Both the position numbers and the translations under genes were made by a program. 64,000 nt of DNA from positions 2,790,001-2,854,000 of the forward strand of contig NZ_FSRU01000002.1 in NCBI RefSeq assembly GCF_900142845.1, read 5' to 3'. How positions within the stretch are numbered: the first letter of the stretch is position 1; every line of letters starts with the position of its first letter. The DNA is from Paraburkholderia phenazinium. GTDB taxonomy: Bacteria > Pseudomonadota > Gammaproteobacteria > Burkholderiales > Burkholderiaceae. The notes under the pieces are model-generated. The model did no database searches. It had not been told where the DNA came from and saw only the letters and a list, made by a program, of their open reading frames with translations. This document shows positions 27,569-36,040 of the stretch, piece after piece.

Positions 27569-27597
27569 AAAAAAAACGCCGCGGTAGACCGCGGCGT
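27569..27597 (-). terminator. Intrinsic terminator between ptsH and ptsI
   Basis: Minus strand: inverted repeat CGCCGCGGT / ACCGCGGCG followed by eight Ts, 34 nt past the ptsH stop and 140 nt ahead of ptsI. It would reduce Enzyme I relative to HPr, or imply a separate ptsI promoter. Confidence 0.85.
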
Positions 27598-27630
27598 GAT
27601 GACCCAGACAAACCGGTGTGTGCGGCGCTT

Positions 27631-27900
27631 TTACTGACCCTCGCCGAATTTATCGGCGATGAGTTTCAGTAGTGAGTCCATCGCTTCCTTTTCGTCGGAG
27701 CCTTCGGTCTCGATCAGCACTGTGCTGCCGATACCCGCGGCCAGCATCATCACACCCATGATGCTTTTCGCGTTGATGCGCCGCCCATTGCGGCTCATCC
27801 AGATTTCCGCCTGGAAGTTACCCGCGAGTTGCGTCAGTTTGGCCGACGCGCGCGCGTGCAGCCCCAGCTTGTTCACGATAGTCGTTTCCTGTTGCAGCAT
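27631..27900 (-). CDS. ptsH: Phosphocarrier protein HPr
   Basis: An 89-residue HPr that carries phosphate from Enzyme I to EIIA proteins. The phosphorylated His15 is in NKLGLHARASAKL. Ser46 is in INAKSIMGVMMLA, the position that HPr kinase modifies in organisms that have it. No hprK is in the window. It lies between the EIIA gene and ptsI. Confidence 0.97.
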   Translation of the reverse strand: MLQQETTIVNKLGLHARASAKLTQLAGNFQAEIWMSRNGRRINAKSIMGVMMLAAGIGSTVLIETEGSDEKEAMDSLLKLIADKFGEGQ

Positions 27901-28006
27901 GTGATGGTCCGAAGCGCGGGTAATGATGTTATGAAAGATGAAACTGAAACCGTATTGAAACCGGATCGAAGACTGATCGAAGCCCTGGCGAAACCGTGGG
28001 ACACCG

Positions 28007-28492
28007 TTAAAGGCTCGTCGAGCCCTGCTTGTGGGTGAGATCGGTCTCGGGCGGCATGGCCGGCACGCAATCGCCCATCACTGGCGCGCACGCCGGCGGG
28101 GACGAACCCGGAACAATCGCCTGCACACCCTTCGTCGCCCCGGACAGCGCCTTGTCGACGAGCGTGTCGAGCGGCGTGGCGCGGTAGCAGACCGCACGCA
28201 GCAGCATCGGCAGATTCACGCCCGCCAGCACACGCACCTGAGGTAGCGTTGCGAGCCGCGCGGCGATGTTCGAGGGCGTCGCGCCAAACATGTCGGTCAG
28301 TACGAGTGCGCCGTTCTCTTCCTTGAGCCGCTCGATCTCGGAGTACGCGAATGCGACGACCTCAGCGGGATCGCAATCCGGCGACACGTCGATAACGCCG
28401 ATACGGGCCGGTAAGCCACCGTAGACGTGCGCGATACAGTCCCTGAGCGCCGTGGCGAGAGGGGCGTGTGCAATGATCAGAATGCCTGCCAT
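28007..28492 (-). CDS. PTS EIIA component, mannose/fructose family
   Basis: A 161-residue protein with the mannose-type EIIA fold: MAGILIIAHAPLATAL with the phosphorylatable His9, IGVIDVSPDCDP, and LTDMFGATPSNIA. The last 25 residues are a poorly conserved tail. No EIIB, EIIC or EIID gene is adjacent, so this domain, with HPr and EI, probably works as a regulatory phosphorelay. I chose the ATG at 28492; a frame running back to 28552 would pass through a terminator hairpin. That hairpin ends only 14 nt before the start codon. Confidence 0.9.
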   Translation of the reverse strand: MAGILIIAHAPLATALRDCIAHVYGGLPARIGVIDVSPDCDPAEVVAFAYSEIERLKEENGALVLTDMFGATPSNIAARLATLPQVRVLAGVNLPMLLRAVCYRATPLDTLVDKALSGATKGVQAIVPGSSPPACAPVMGDCVPAMPPETDLTHKQGSTSL

Positions 28493-28506
28493 GTCAGCCT
28501 TGCTGC

Positions 28507-28549
28507 AAAAAAACGGCCCTGAACCGTGGCCCGGTATGCACCGGGCCGT
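28507..28549 (-). terminator. Terminator with alternative hairpins directly upstream of the EIIA start
   Basis: Minus strand: ACGGCCC (28543-28549) can pair with GGGCCGT (28513-28519), which runs straight into seven Ts (28507-28513). Alternatively an inner stem GGCCCGG / CCGGGCC (28541-28547 with 28528-28534) forms and excludes the outer pairing. The T-run ends 14 nt before the EIIA ATG. It may end the gshAB transcript or act as an attenuator for EIIA-ptsH-ptsI. Confidence 0.65.
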
Positions 28550-28726
28550 CATCCCCTCGACCGGCCGATGGTCATGAGGGTCGGATCGGCGTTTCTCGAC
28601 GCCCGCGCGCCCGGCCTGTTGAGGCCGGCAACGCGTGCGTGCTTCATGCCTGCTTCATCTCTGCGGCTACGCCCCGCACGCCTGCTGGCGATGCTAACCC
28701 AAGCGCGGCACCGCTGAAGAGCGGGC

Positions 28727-28735
28727 ATTGTAACA
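28727..28735 (-). promoter_or_regulatory. Candidate extended -10 promoter upstream of EIIA
   Basis: Minus strand TGTTACAAT: an extended -10 (TG-N-TACAAT) just past the gshB stop. The -35 region is weak. A start near 28720 would give EIIA a leader of about 225 nt that includes the alternative hairpins. Confidence 0.4.
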
Positions 28736-28786
28736 GGCCCATTTTCGCGCTTCCGCCACTTGTTCGCTCAACGTCGTCACTGCTCA

Positions 28787-29743
28787 CTATCCAGCCGCAT
28801 GCTCCAGCGCGTCGATGAACATCGCGGCAACGTCGAAGCCGGTCTGATCCATGATTTCGCGGAAGCACGTCGGGCTCGTCACGTTCACCTCAGTCAGGTA
28901 GTTGCCGATCGCATCGAGGCCCACCAGCAGCAGGCCGCGCGCCGCCAGCACAGGCCCAAGCGTCCCGGCAATCTTGCGATCGTGCTCGGTGAGCGGCTGC
29001 GCCACGCCCAGACCGCCCGCCGCCAGGTTGCCGCGCACCTCATTGCCCTGCGGAATGCGCGCGAGCGCGAACGGCACCGGCTGGCCGCCGATCAGCAGGA
29101 TGCGCTTGTCGCCGTCCTTGATCTCGGGGATGAACTTCTGCGCCATCACCGAACGCGCGCCGTCGTGGCTCAGCATTTCGATGATCGACCCGAGATTCAT
29201 GCCGTCGGCCTTGACGCGAAACACCCCCATGCCGCCCATGCCGTCGAGCGGCTTCAGGATCACGTCGCCATGCTCGGCGTGAAACGCGCGCAGCCGTGCG
29301 GCGTCGCGTGTCACCAGCGTGGGCGCCACGAACTCCGGAAACTCGCCGATCGCAAGCTTTTCCGAGTGATCGCGAATGGCCTGCGGTTTATTGAAGATGC
29401 GGGCGCCGCCGCGTTCTGCAAGCTCGAGCAGCCATGTCGACGTCACGTATTCCATGTCGAACGGCGGGTCTTTGCGCATCACCACCGCGCTGAAGCTTTT
29501 CAGCGAGCGCGGCGCAGCGGCATCGGCCGCGTACCAGGTCTCGCGATGGCCGTCCGACTGATCGCCGACAATCGCAAAGCGCTGCACGTTCGCCTCGACA
29601 TCCGCCCCCGTCCACGCCAGGTGTTTCGGCTCGCAGGTGTAGAGCGTGTGACCGCGCCGGGCGGCCTCGGCCATCATCGCGTAGGTCGAATCCTTGTAGA
29701 TCTTGAAGTGATCCAGCGGATCGGCGATAAACAGAATGTCCAT
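28787..29743 (-). CDS. gshB: Glutathione synthetase
   Basis: ATP-grasp ligase of 318 residues joining gamma-glutamylcysteine and glycine. Family blocks: MDILFIADPLDHFKIYKDSTYAMM, VVMRKDPPFDMEYVTSTWLLELAE, VILKPLDGMGGMGVFRVKADGMN (the ATP-grasp glycine loop) and LVGLDAIGNYLTEVNVTSPTC. The ATG at 29743 fits the family start. It follows gshA by 123 nt in the same direction, giving a complete glutathione pathway. Confidence 0.96.
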   Translation of the reverse strand: MDILFIADPLDHFKIYKDSTYAMMAEAARRGHTLYTCEPKHLAWTGADVEANVQRFAIVGDQSDGHRETWYAADAAAPRSLKSFSAVVMRKDPPFDMEYVTSTWLLELAERGGARIFNKPQAIRDHSEKLAIGEFPEFVAPTLVTRDAARLRAFHAEHGDVILKPLDGMGGMGVFRVKADGMNLGSIIEMLSHDGARSVMAQKFIPEIKDGDKRILLIGGQPVPFALARIPQGNEVRGNLAAGGLGVAQPLTEHDRKIAGTLGPVLAARGLLLVGLDAIGNYLTEVNVTSPTCFREIMDQTGFDVAAMFIDALEHAAG

Positions 29744-29866
29744 GGGGGTCCTGGTGCGCCCTGATGGGCTTGGCATAGTGCGTTAAACAAGAGCGGCGTG
29801 CTGCTCCGCGCCGCCCGTCGGTCAGGCGCAGCTCTGCTGCGCCGCGGTGAAACGCGAGGTCTGGAT

Positions 29867-31156
29867 TCAGACCTGGATGGCTTCCGGATCGGTCTTTTCG
29901 AGTTCGACCGACGCGGCCAGCAGTCCGAGGCGCGCCACCACGCCATACATATAGAAACGGTTCGGCGGCGCGGCGCCCGGCTTCGCATGCGCGTCCGGCA
30001 ACGCCGTGTGCTCGAAGCCGAGCGGCACGAAATGCATGCCCGGCGCATTCAGATTCTGGTCGCGCTCGCGGCTGCCATGGACGCGATAGAAACCGCCCAC
30101 CACGTAGCGGTCGATCATGTACACGACCGGCTCCGCCACTTCCTCGCCGATGCGCTCGAAAGTGTAAACGCCTTCCTGGACGATCACGTCATGCACCTCG
30201 AGGCCGTCCTTGGTGGCGGCCATCTTCGCGCGTTCGCGCTTGGTGAGCGCCGCGACTTCGGAAGCGTCGTGCACGGTCATCACGCCCATGCCATAAGTGC
30301 CCGCATCCGACTTGATGACCACATACGGCTTCTCGGAGATGCCGTACTCGCGATACTTCTTGGCAATCTTCTTCAGCACGCCGTCGATCGCATCGGCGAG
30401 CGCCTGTTCGCCGGTACGCTCCTGGAAATCCACGCCTTCGACATGCGCGAAGTACGGATTGATCATCCACGGATCGATCTCAACCATCTTCGCAAACTTC
30501 TTCGCGACGTCGTCATAACAGGAGAAGTGGGTCGATTTGCGCCGTACCGCCCACGCGGCATGCAACGGCGGCAGCAGGTATTGCTCGTGCAGATTTTCGA
30601 GGATCGGCGGAATGCCGCCGGAAAGATCATTGTTCAGCAGAATCGAACACGGGTCGAAGTTCTTCAGTCCGAGCCGGCGCGGTGTGCGTTCAAGCGGCTC
30701 GAGGACGATCTTCTGACCGTCCGACAGTGCAATGGTGACCGGCCCGACGATGCTTTCGTCGAGCGTGCCGAAACGTACGTTCAGCCCCGCCTGGCGCATG
30801 ATGGTGGCCAGCCGCGCGACATTCTCCAGATAAAACGCGTTGCGTGTGTGACGCTCCGGAATAACCAGCAGGTTCTTCGCGTCCGGGCAGATTTTTTCGA
30901 TCGAGGCCATCGCCGCCTGCACGGCAAGCGGCAGCACTTCCTGCGGCAGGTTGTTGAACGCGCCGGGGAACAGATTGGTGTCGACCGGCGCGAGCTTGAA
31001 GCCCGCGTTACGCAGATCGACAGAGCAATAGAACGGCGGCGTGTGTTCCTGCCATTCAAGACGGAACCAGCGTTCGATGGCGGGTGTGGCGTCGAGGATC
31101 TTCCGCTCGAGATCGAGCAGCGGGCCGTTTAACGCCGTAACTAGGTGCGGAACCAT
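29867..31156 (-). CDS. gshA: Glutamate-cysteine ligase
   Basis: A 429-residue enzyme for the first step of glutathione synthesis, of the distinct type found in beta-proteobacteria and Acidithiobacillus rather than the E. coli type. Visible stretches include DLRNAGFKLAPVDTNLFPGAFNNLP, FDPCSILLNNDLSGGIPPILENLHEQ and VVIKSDAGTYGMGVMTVHD. It starts the gshA-gshB unit. A -10-like TACAAT lies about 30 nt upstream, without a clear -35. The 272-nt gap upstream otherwise holds only the amtB terminator. Confidence 0.92.
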   Translation of the reverse strand: MVPHLVTALNGPLLDLERKILDATPAIERWFRLEWQEHTPPFYCSVDLRNAGFKLAPVDTNLFPGAFNNLPQEVLPLAVQAAMASIEKICPDAKNLLVIPERHTRNAFYLENVARLATIMRQAGLNVRFGTLDESIVGPVTIALSDGQKIVLEPLERTPRRLGLKNFDPCSILLNNDLSGGIPPILENLHEQYLLPPLHAAWAVRRKSTHFSCYDDVAKKFAKMVEIDPWMINPYFAHVEGVDFQERTGEQALADAIDGVLKKIAKKYREYGISEKPYVVIKSDAGTYGMGVMTVHDASEVAALTKRERAKMAATKDGLEVHDVIVQEGVYTFERIGEEVAEPVVYMIDRYVVGGFYRVHGSRERDQNLNAPGMHFVPLGFEHTALPDAHAKPGAAPPNRFYMYGVVARLGLLAASVELEKTDPEAIQV

Positions 31157-31337
31157 TGATCACTCGCAGACTGGAGAAAAAAGATTGTAGAGCAAACGCT
31201 TCGTCCATTTGGGGACGGTTTCTCCATTCGCAAGCAGACATGAATGCATTCTCGCTATCGGCGCCATAGCCGGCGGAACGGCTCCTCCAAACCAGTTTAG
31301 CGCGATTCATCCGGAAACAGCAGCCCGGGCCCACCAA

Positions 31338-31363
31338 GAAAAAGGCCCGCCGGAAGGCGGGCC
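31338..31363 (-). terminator. Intrinsic terminator of glnK-amtB
   Basis: Minus strand: a perfect 8-bp stem (GGCCCGCC / GGCGGGCC) with a 4-nt loop, followed by TTTTTCTT. It lies 65 nt past the amtB stop. Confidence 0.9.
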
Positions 31364-31428
31364 AAAGTCGCTGCGCTTGATTCGTGATCGTGATTCGTAC
31401 AACCTTAAAACGTTGAAACCTTGAAGCC

Positions 31429-32919
31429 TTATTCGACGTGTTCGCCGTGCAGGCTCACGTCCAGGCCTTCGCGTTCCTCTTCTTCCGTCACGCGGATACC
31501 CATCACCAGGTCGATGACCTTCAGCAGGATGAAGCTGACCACGCCGCTGTACACCAGCGTCGTCAGCACGCCCTTGGCCTGCAGGATCACGCTGCCGTCC
31601 GCGCCGCCAATGTCCTTGACTGCGAACACACCGGTCAGCAGCGCACCCACGATACCGCCGATGCAGTGCACGCCGAACGCGTCGAGCGAATCGTCGTAAC
31701 CGAGCTTGGCTTTGAGCCACGTAGCCGACCAGAAGCAGATCACGCCGGCTGCGATGCCGATCACCAGCGAGCCGCCGATGCCGACGAAGCCCGATGCCGG
31801 CGTAATCGCCACCAGACCAGCCACTGCGCCCGACACGATGCCGAGTACCGACGGCTTGCCCTTGGCGATCCACTCGGCAAACATCCATGCGAGTGCTGCG
31901 GCTGCCGTTGCAACTTGCGTCGCGAACATCGCGAAGCCGGCACGGCCGTCTGCTGCCACTGCGGAACCTGCGTTGAAACCGAACCAGCCCACCCACAGCA
32001 TCGCGCCACCGATCAGCGTCAGCGTGAGGTTATGCGGAGCCATGACTTCCTTGCCGTAGCCGACACGCTTGCCGAGCACCAGGCAGCATACGAGACCGGC
32101 GATACCGGCGTTGATGTGCACCACTGTGCCGCCTGCGAAGTCGAGGATGCCTGCGCTAGCCAGCCAGCCGGTCGGTTCCCAGACCATGTGTGCGATCGGC
32201 GAGTAGACGATGATCGACCACAGCGTCATGAACACCAGCATCGCCGAGAACTTCATGCGGTCGGCAAACGCACCCGTGATCAGCGCCGGCGTGATGATCG
32301 CGAAGGTCATCTGATACACGCAGTAGACCGTTTCCGGGATCGTCGGAGCCAGGTGGCTCACCGTCAGCGTGGTCGCCTTGTCGCCGTGGATATAGTTCAT
32401 CCCGGCCATGAAGAAGCGCGAGAAGCCACCGATAAACATGCCGCCAGGCGTGAAGGCGATGCTGTAGCCCACCACCACCCAGACGATCGTCACGACGCAG
32501 GTGATCGCGAAGCTTTGCATCAGCGTCGCCAGCACGTTCTTCTTGCGGACCATGCCGCCGTAGAACAGTGCGAGACCCGGGATCGTCATGAACAGCACGA
32601 GCGCGGTGGAGGTCAGCATCCAGGCGGTGTCGCCGGAGTTGATCTTCGACGAGTCGACCGAGAACGGCGCGGTCGGCGCTGCCGGTGCGGCTGCGGCGGC
32701 AGCAGATGCGGCCGATGCATCAGGTGCGGCTGCGGCGGTTGCCGGTGCGGAAGCGTCCGCTGCCGGTGCCGACGCTGCGGCAGCCGGTGCGCTGGCTGTC
32801 GTGTCGGCGGCAGGCGCCGAGGCGGCTGCGGGTGCGGAAGCGTCGTCCGCGAGGGCGGCGCCGATACCGCTCGCAAGCAGCGATCCGGCCATCAGCAAGG
32901 ACATCAATAATTTGCGCAT
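31429..32919 (-). CDS. amtB: Ammonium transporter AmtB with Ala/Pro-rich insert
   Basis: Trimeric inner-membrane ammonium channel, 496 residues. A signal peptide (about 1-24) is followed by some 65 residues made almost only of Ala, Ser, Pro and Asp. Eleven transmembrane helices follow. Family signatures include FYGGMVRKKNVLATLMQSFAI, DFAGGTVVHINAGIAGLV, and the pore His region DAFGVHCIGGIVGALLTGVFA. It lies downstream of glnK in the standard pair and is regulated with it from the sigma-54 promoter near 33445. The low-complexity insert is longer than usual. Confidence 0.96.
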   Translation of the reverse strand: MRKLLMSLLMAGSLLASGIGAALADDASAPAAASAPAADTTASAPAAAASAPAADASAPATAAAAPDASAASAAAAAAPAAPTAPFSVDSSKINSGDTAWMLTSTALVLFMTIPGLALFYGGMVRKKNVLATLMQSFAITCVVTIVWVVVGYSIAFTPGGMFIGGFSRFFMAGMNYIHGDKATTLTVSHLAPTIPETVYCVYQMTFAIITPALITGAFADRMKFSAMLVFMTLWSIIVYSPIAHMVWEPTGWLASAGILDFAGGTVVHINAGIAGLVCCLVLGKRVGYGKEVMAPHNLTLTLIGGAMLWVGWFGFNAGSAVAADGRAGFAMFATQVATAAAALAWMFAEWIAKGKPSVLGIVSGAVAGLVAITPASGFVGIGGSLVIGIAAGVICFWSATWLKAKLGYDDSLDAFGVHCIGGIVGALLTGVFAVKDIGGADGSVILQAKGVLTTLVYSGVVSFILLKVIDLVMGIRVTEEEEREGLDVSLHGEHVE

Positions 32920-32957
32920 CTTCGTTTTCCTCTTGTAGCTAGTCGCTATCGTTCTAA

Positions 32958-33461
<504 letters not shown>

Positions 33462-33634
33462 TCATAGTCCATGGAACCGGTCCCCGAAAGTCGCTCGCGC
33501 CCCCCCTGGCCGGATGGCTAACGTGGTCGGGGGACGGTGGCGCGCCGCCTGGATCGTTGCTAGAGTGTTCGCAGGCTTCGGATGCGAAAGCGCGCACCAA
33601 AGGCGCTCATGCAGCGGAACTGGTCTGGCAACCA

Positions 33635-33701
33635 TGCACCAGAATCGCTCATGGAATAATCCGGGGCACAGACGTAATGAGATATGCACACTTTTTGTGC
33701 A
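33635..33701. promoter_or_regulatory. NtrC-type enhancer sites upstream of glnK
   Basis: TGCACACTTTTTGTGCA (33685-33701) is a 17-nt palindrome matching the NtrC consensus TGCAC-N7-GTGCA. A second, half-matching TGCACCAGAATCGCTCA is at 33635-33651. They lie about 210-275 bp upstream of the sigma-54 start, a normal enhancer distance. The stronger site ends 15 nt before the ubiK ATG. Confidence 0.7.
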
Positions 33702-33716
33702 CCCAAGGGGAACACC

Positions 33717-33971
33717 ATGAAACAACCGAACGACGTCTTCAACGATTTGCAGGCGCGCATGAGCGATCTGCTCAAGAACTCGCCGGCCAAAGATGTCGAA
33801 CGCAACGTCAAGGCCATGCTGTCGCAGGGCTTCTCGAAGCTCGATCTGGTTACGCGCGAAGAATTCGATACCCAGACCCAGGTCCTGGTGCGCACGCGTG
33901 CCCGGCTCGAGGAACTGGAGCGGCGCGTTGCCGAACTCGAGCAGAAGCTGCCGGTGACGCACACGTCTTAA
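33717..33971 (+). CDS. ubiK: Ubiquinone biosynthesis accessory factor UbiK (BMFP family)
   Basis: An 84-residue, largely helical protein: MKQPNDVFNDLQARMSDLLKNSPAKDVERNVKAML, then VTREEFDTQTQVLVRTRARLEELERRVAELEQKL, a C-terminal coiled coil. This is the BMFP/UbiK family, which acts with UbiJ in aerobic ubiquinone synthesis. I chose the ATG at 33717, which has AAGGGG 7 nt upstream. It is divergent from glnK, and an NtrC-like palindrome lies in its leader. Confidence 0.9.
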   Translation: MKQPNDVFNDLQARMSDLLKNSPAKDVERNVKAMLSQGFSKLDLVTREEFDTQTQVLVRTRARLEELERRVAELEQKLPVTHTS

Positions 33972-34073
33972 AGCATTTCTGGATGCTGCACATCACAGGC
34001 AAGCGAGCCGTGACGTCATCAGCGTATTAGGGAGTCGCGCGCGCCGCCGGCGCGCCGTCTGACGGGAGAAAAC

Positions 34074-35711
34074 ATGTCGCTTGCCGTGGTGCGCAGTCGC
34101 GCGCCGGCCTCTGGCCGCGCGCCCGAAGTAACGGTCGAGGTTCACCTCGCCAACGGATTACCCTCTTTTTCGATCGTGGGCCTCCCCGATCTCGAAGTGC
34201 GCGAAAGCCGCGAACGCGTGCGGGCCGCACTGCAGAACTGCGGCTTCGACTTTCCGGTTCGCCGCATCACCGTCAACCTCGCCCCCGCCGACCTGCCGAA
34301 GGAATCCGGCCGTTTCGACCTGCCTATTGCCCTGGGCATCCTGGCCGCGAGCGGACAGATCCCGGTGGAGTCGCTGATGCATCGGGAATTTGCCGGCGAG
34401 CTGTCGCTGACCGGCGCGCTACGGCCCATGCGCGGCGCGTTCGCGATGGCGTGCGGGACGGCGCGCAGTCATGCGGCGCAGGTGGGCGGCGAAGCAGGCA
34501 CGCATCCGGCGGCCGGGATGGCGGCGAACTCCCGGCCGAACGTCACGCTGTCGATGTTGCGGCCCGCCGCGGCCGAGCGCTCGCAGCGGGCCTCCGAACT
34601 CTATCTGCCGGCGGCCAGCGCGGCGGAGGCCGCGCTGGTGCCGGGCGTGGACGTCTACGGCGCAACCGACCTGCCCTCGCTCTGCGCCCATCTGGCCGGC
34701 GAGCCGGATGGGCGGCTTACGCCGGTCGCCGCACCCGAGCTCGCCGCCACACCGGCCGTGCCGACCGCCGACATGGCCGACGTGATCGGCCAGCGCGGCG
34801 CCCGACGAGCGCTGGAAGTCGCCGCCGCCGGCGGTCATCACGTTCTGATGGTGGGCCCGCCGGGCGCCGGCAAGTCGATGCTGGCCGCGCGCCTGCCAAG
34901 CCTGCTCCCGCCCATGACCGACGAAGAAGCGCTGACCTCGGCGGCGCTGCTGTCCGCCAGCATGGCGGGCTTCTCGCCGACGCAGTGGCGGCAGCGGCCA
35001 TTCCGCGCGCCGCACCACTCTTCCAGCGCGGCGGCGCTGGTGGGTGGGCGCAATCCGCCGCAGCCGGGCGAGATCACCCTGGCGCACCTGGGCGTGCTGT
35101 TTCTCGATGAAATCCCTGAGTTCGACCGTCACGTGCTGGAGACGCTGCGCGAACCGCTCGAAGCCGGCCGCATCACGATCTCGCGAGCGGCCCTGCAAGC
35201 GGACTTCCCGGCGGCCTGCCAACTGATCGCGGCGATGAACCCCTGTCCATGCGGCTGGCGCGGCGACCCGAACGGGCGCTGCCGCTGCACGCCGGAAATC
35301 GCCGCGCGCTACCTGCGCAAGCTGTCGGGGCCGCTGCTCGACCGGATCGACATCCAGATCGAAATTCCCGCGCTGACGTCGGCCGAGCTATCCGCACGCT
35401 CAAGCACCATCGGCGAGCCGAGCGCAGCCATCGCCGAGCGGGTGAGTGCGGCGCGCAAGCGTCAACTGGCGCGGCAGGGGAAAACCAATCGCGAACTGAG
35501 CGGACGCGAGGTGGACGAGGTCTGCCGGCCCGACGCGGCCGGCGAGGCGCTGCTGCGCGAAGCGGGCGATCGCTTCGGCTGGTCGGCGCGTGCCTATTAC
35601 CGCGTGCTGAAGGTGGCGCGGTCCATCGCGGACCTGGCCGGCGCCGACGTGCCGACCGGCAACCAGATCGCAGAAGCGGTTCAGTACCGTCGCGCGTTCG
35701 CGGTCGGATGA
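34074..35711 (+). CDS. comM: YifB/ComM-family Mg-chelatase-like AAA+ ATPase
   Basis: A 545-residue protein with an N-terminal Lon-protease-like domain (EVHLANGLPSFSIVGLPDLEVRESRERVRAAL), an AAA+ Mg-chelatase domain with Walker A VGPPGAGKSMLAARLP and Walker B LGVLFLDEIPEF, and a C-terminal helical domain. A zinc-binding CPCGWRGDPNGRCRCTP is present. ComM is a hexameric helicase that extends strand exchange in natural transformation. With comF at 17.5 kb, it is consistent with competence capacity. It is convergent with the lipoprotein gene. Confidence 0.93.
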   Translation: MSLAVVRSRAPASGRAPEVTVEVHLANGLPSFSIVGLPDLEVRESRERVRAALQNCGFDFPVRRITVNLAPADLPKESGRFDLPIALGILAASGQIPVESLMHREFAGELSLTGALRPMRGAFAMACGTARSHAAQVGGEAGTHPAAGMAANSRPNVTLSMLRPAAAERSQRASELYLPAASAAEAALVPGVDVYGATDLPSLCAHLAGEPDGRLTPVAAPELAATPAVPTADMADVIGQRGARRALEVAAAGGHHVLMVGPPGAGKSMLAARLPSLLPPMTDEEALTSAALLSASMAGFSPTQWRQRPFRAPHHSSSAAALVGGRNPPQPGEITLAHLGVLFLDEIPEFDRHVLETLREPLEAGRITISRAALQADFPAACQLIAAMNPCPCGWRGDPNGRCRCTPEIAARYLRKLSGPLLDRIDIQIEIPALTSAELSARSSTIGEPSAAIAERVSAARKRQLARQGKTNRELSGREVDEVCRPDAAGEALLREAGDRFGWSARAYYRVLKVARSIADLAGADVPTGNQIAEAVQYRRAFAVG

Positions 35712-36040
35712 AGCAAAAAAATCGCTGTCAAGACTTGACTTATGCACATAAAAGCATTCCTGACAAACCTAAGGGCAATTGAAAGGTAAGCACACACCGT
35801 TTCGGAGAAAGCCTTGATTTGATTGACTTTTTAAATTTTCCCCGCAACAGGGAAAAGTTCCGGGAAGCCCGCCGGACGGGCATTTCAGCCGTCTCGCACA
35901 AGGTTCTCCACAAAGTTATCCACAGGCGCTGTGGGTAACGGAAAAATCCTCATAAAATCCGGCTATTAGCGTCATAACCTGCGGAGGAACTTTCACTTCG
36001 CGCAATGCTCCATGACACGCCCAATCACGGCGTGCCAGAT
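35712..36040. other. Convergent intergenic region with AT-rich stretch
   Basis: 329 nt between the ends of comM and the lipoprotein gene. It has an AT-rich run (about 35816-35840, including TTTTTAAATTTT) and a cluster of DnaA boxes. No ORF or terminator is convincing. Confidence 0.6.
35904..35938. promoter_or_regulatory. Cluster of three DnaA boxes
   Basis: TTCTCCACA (35904-35912), the perfect box TTATCCACA (35916-35924) and an inverted TTACCCACA read as TGTGGGTAA (35930-35938) lie within 35 bp. An AT-rich stretch is about 70 bp away. Neither flanking gene starts here, so these are not promoter elements. DnaA binding is inferred from motif match. Confidence 0.65.

Noticed and set aside
35712..36040. 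Chromosomal origin oriC
   Set aside because: Three DnaA boxes are present, but there is no dnaA, dnaN, gyrB, rpmH or parAB nearby; kept only as a DnaA-box cluster.
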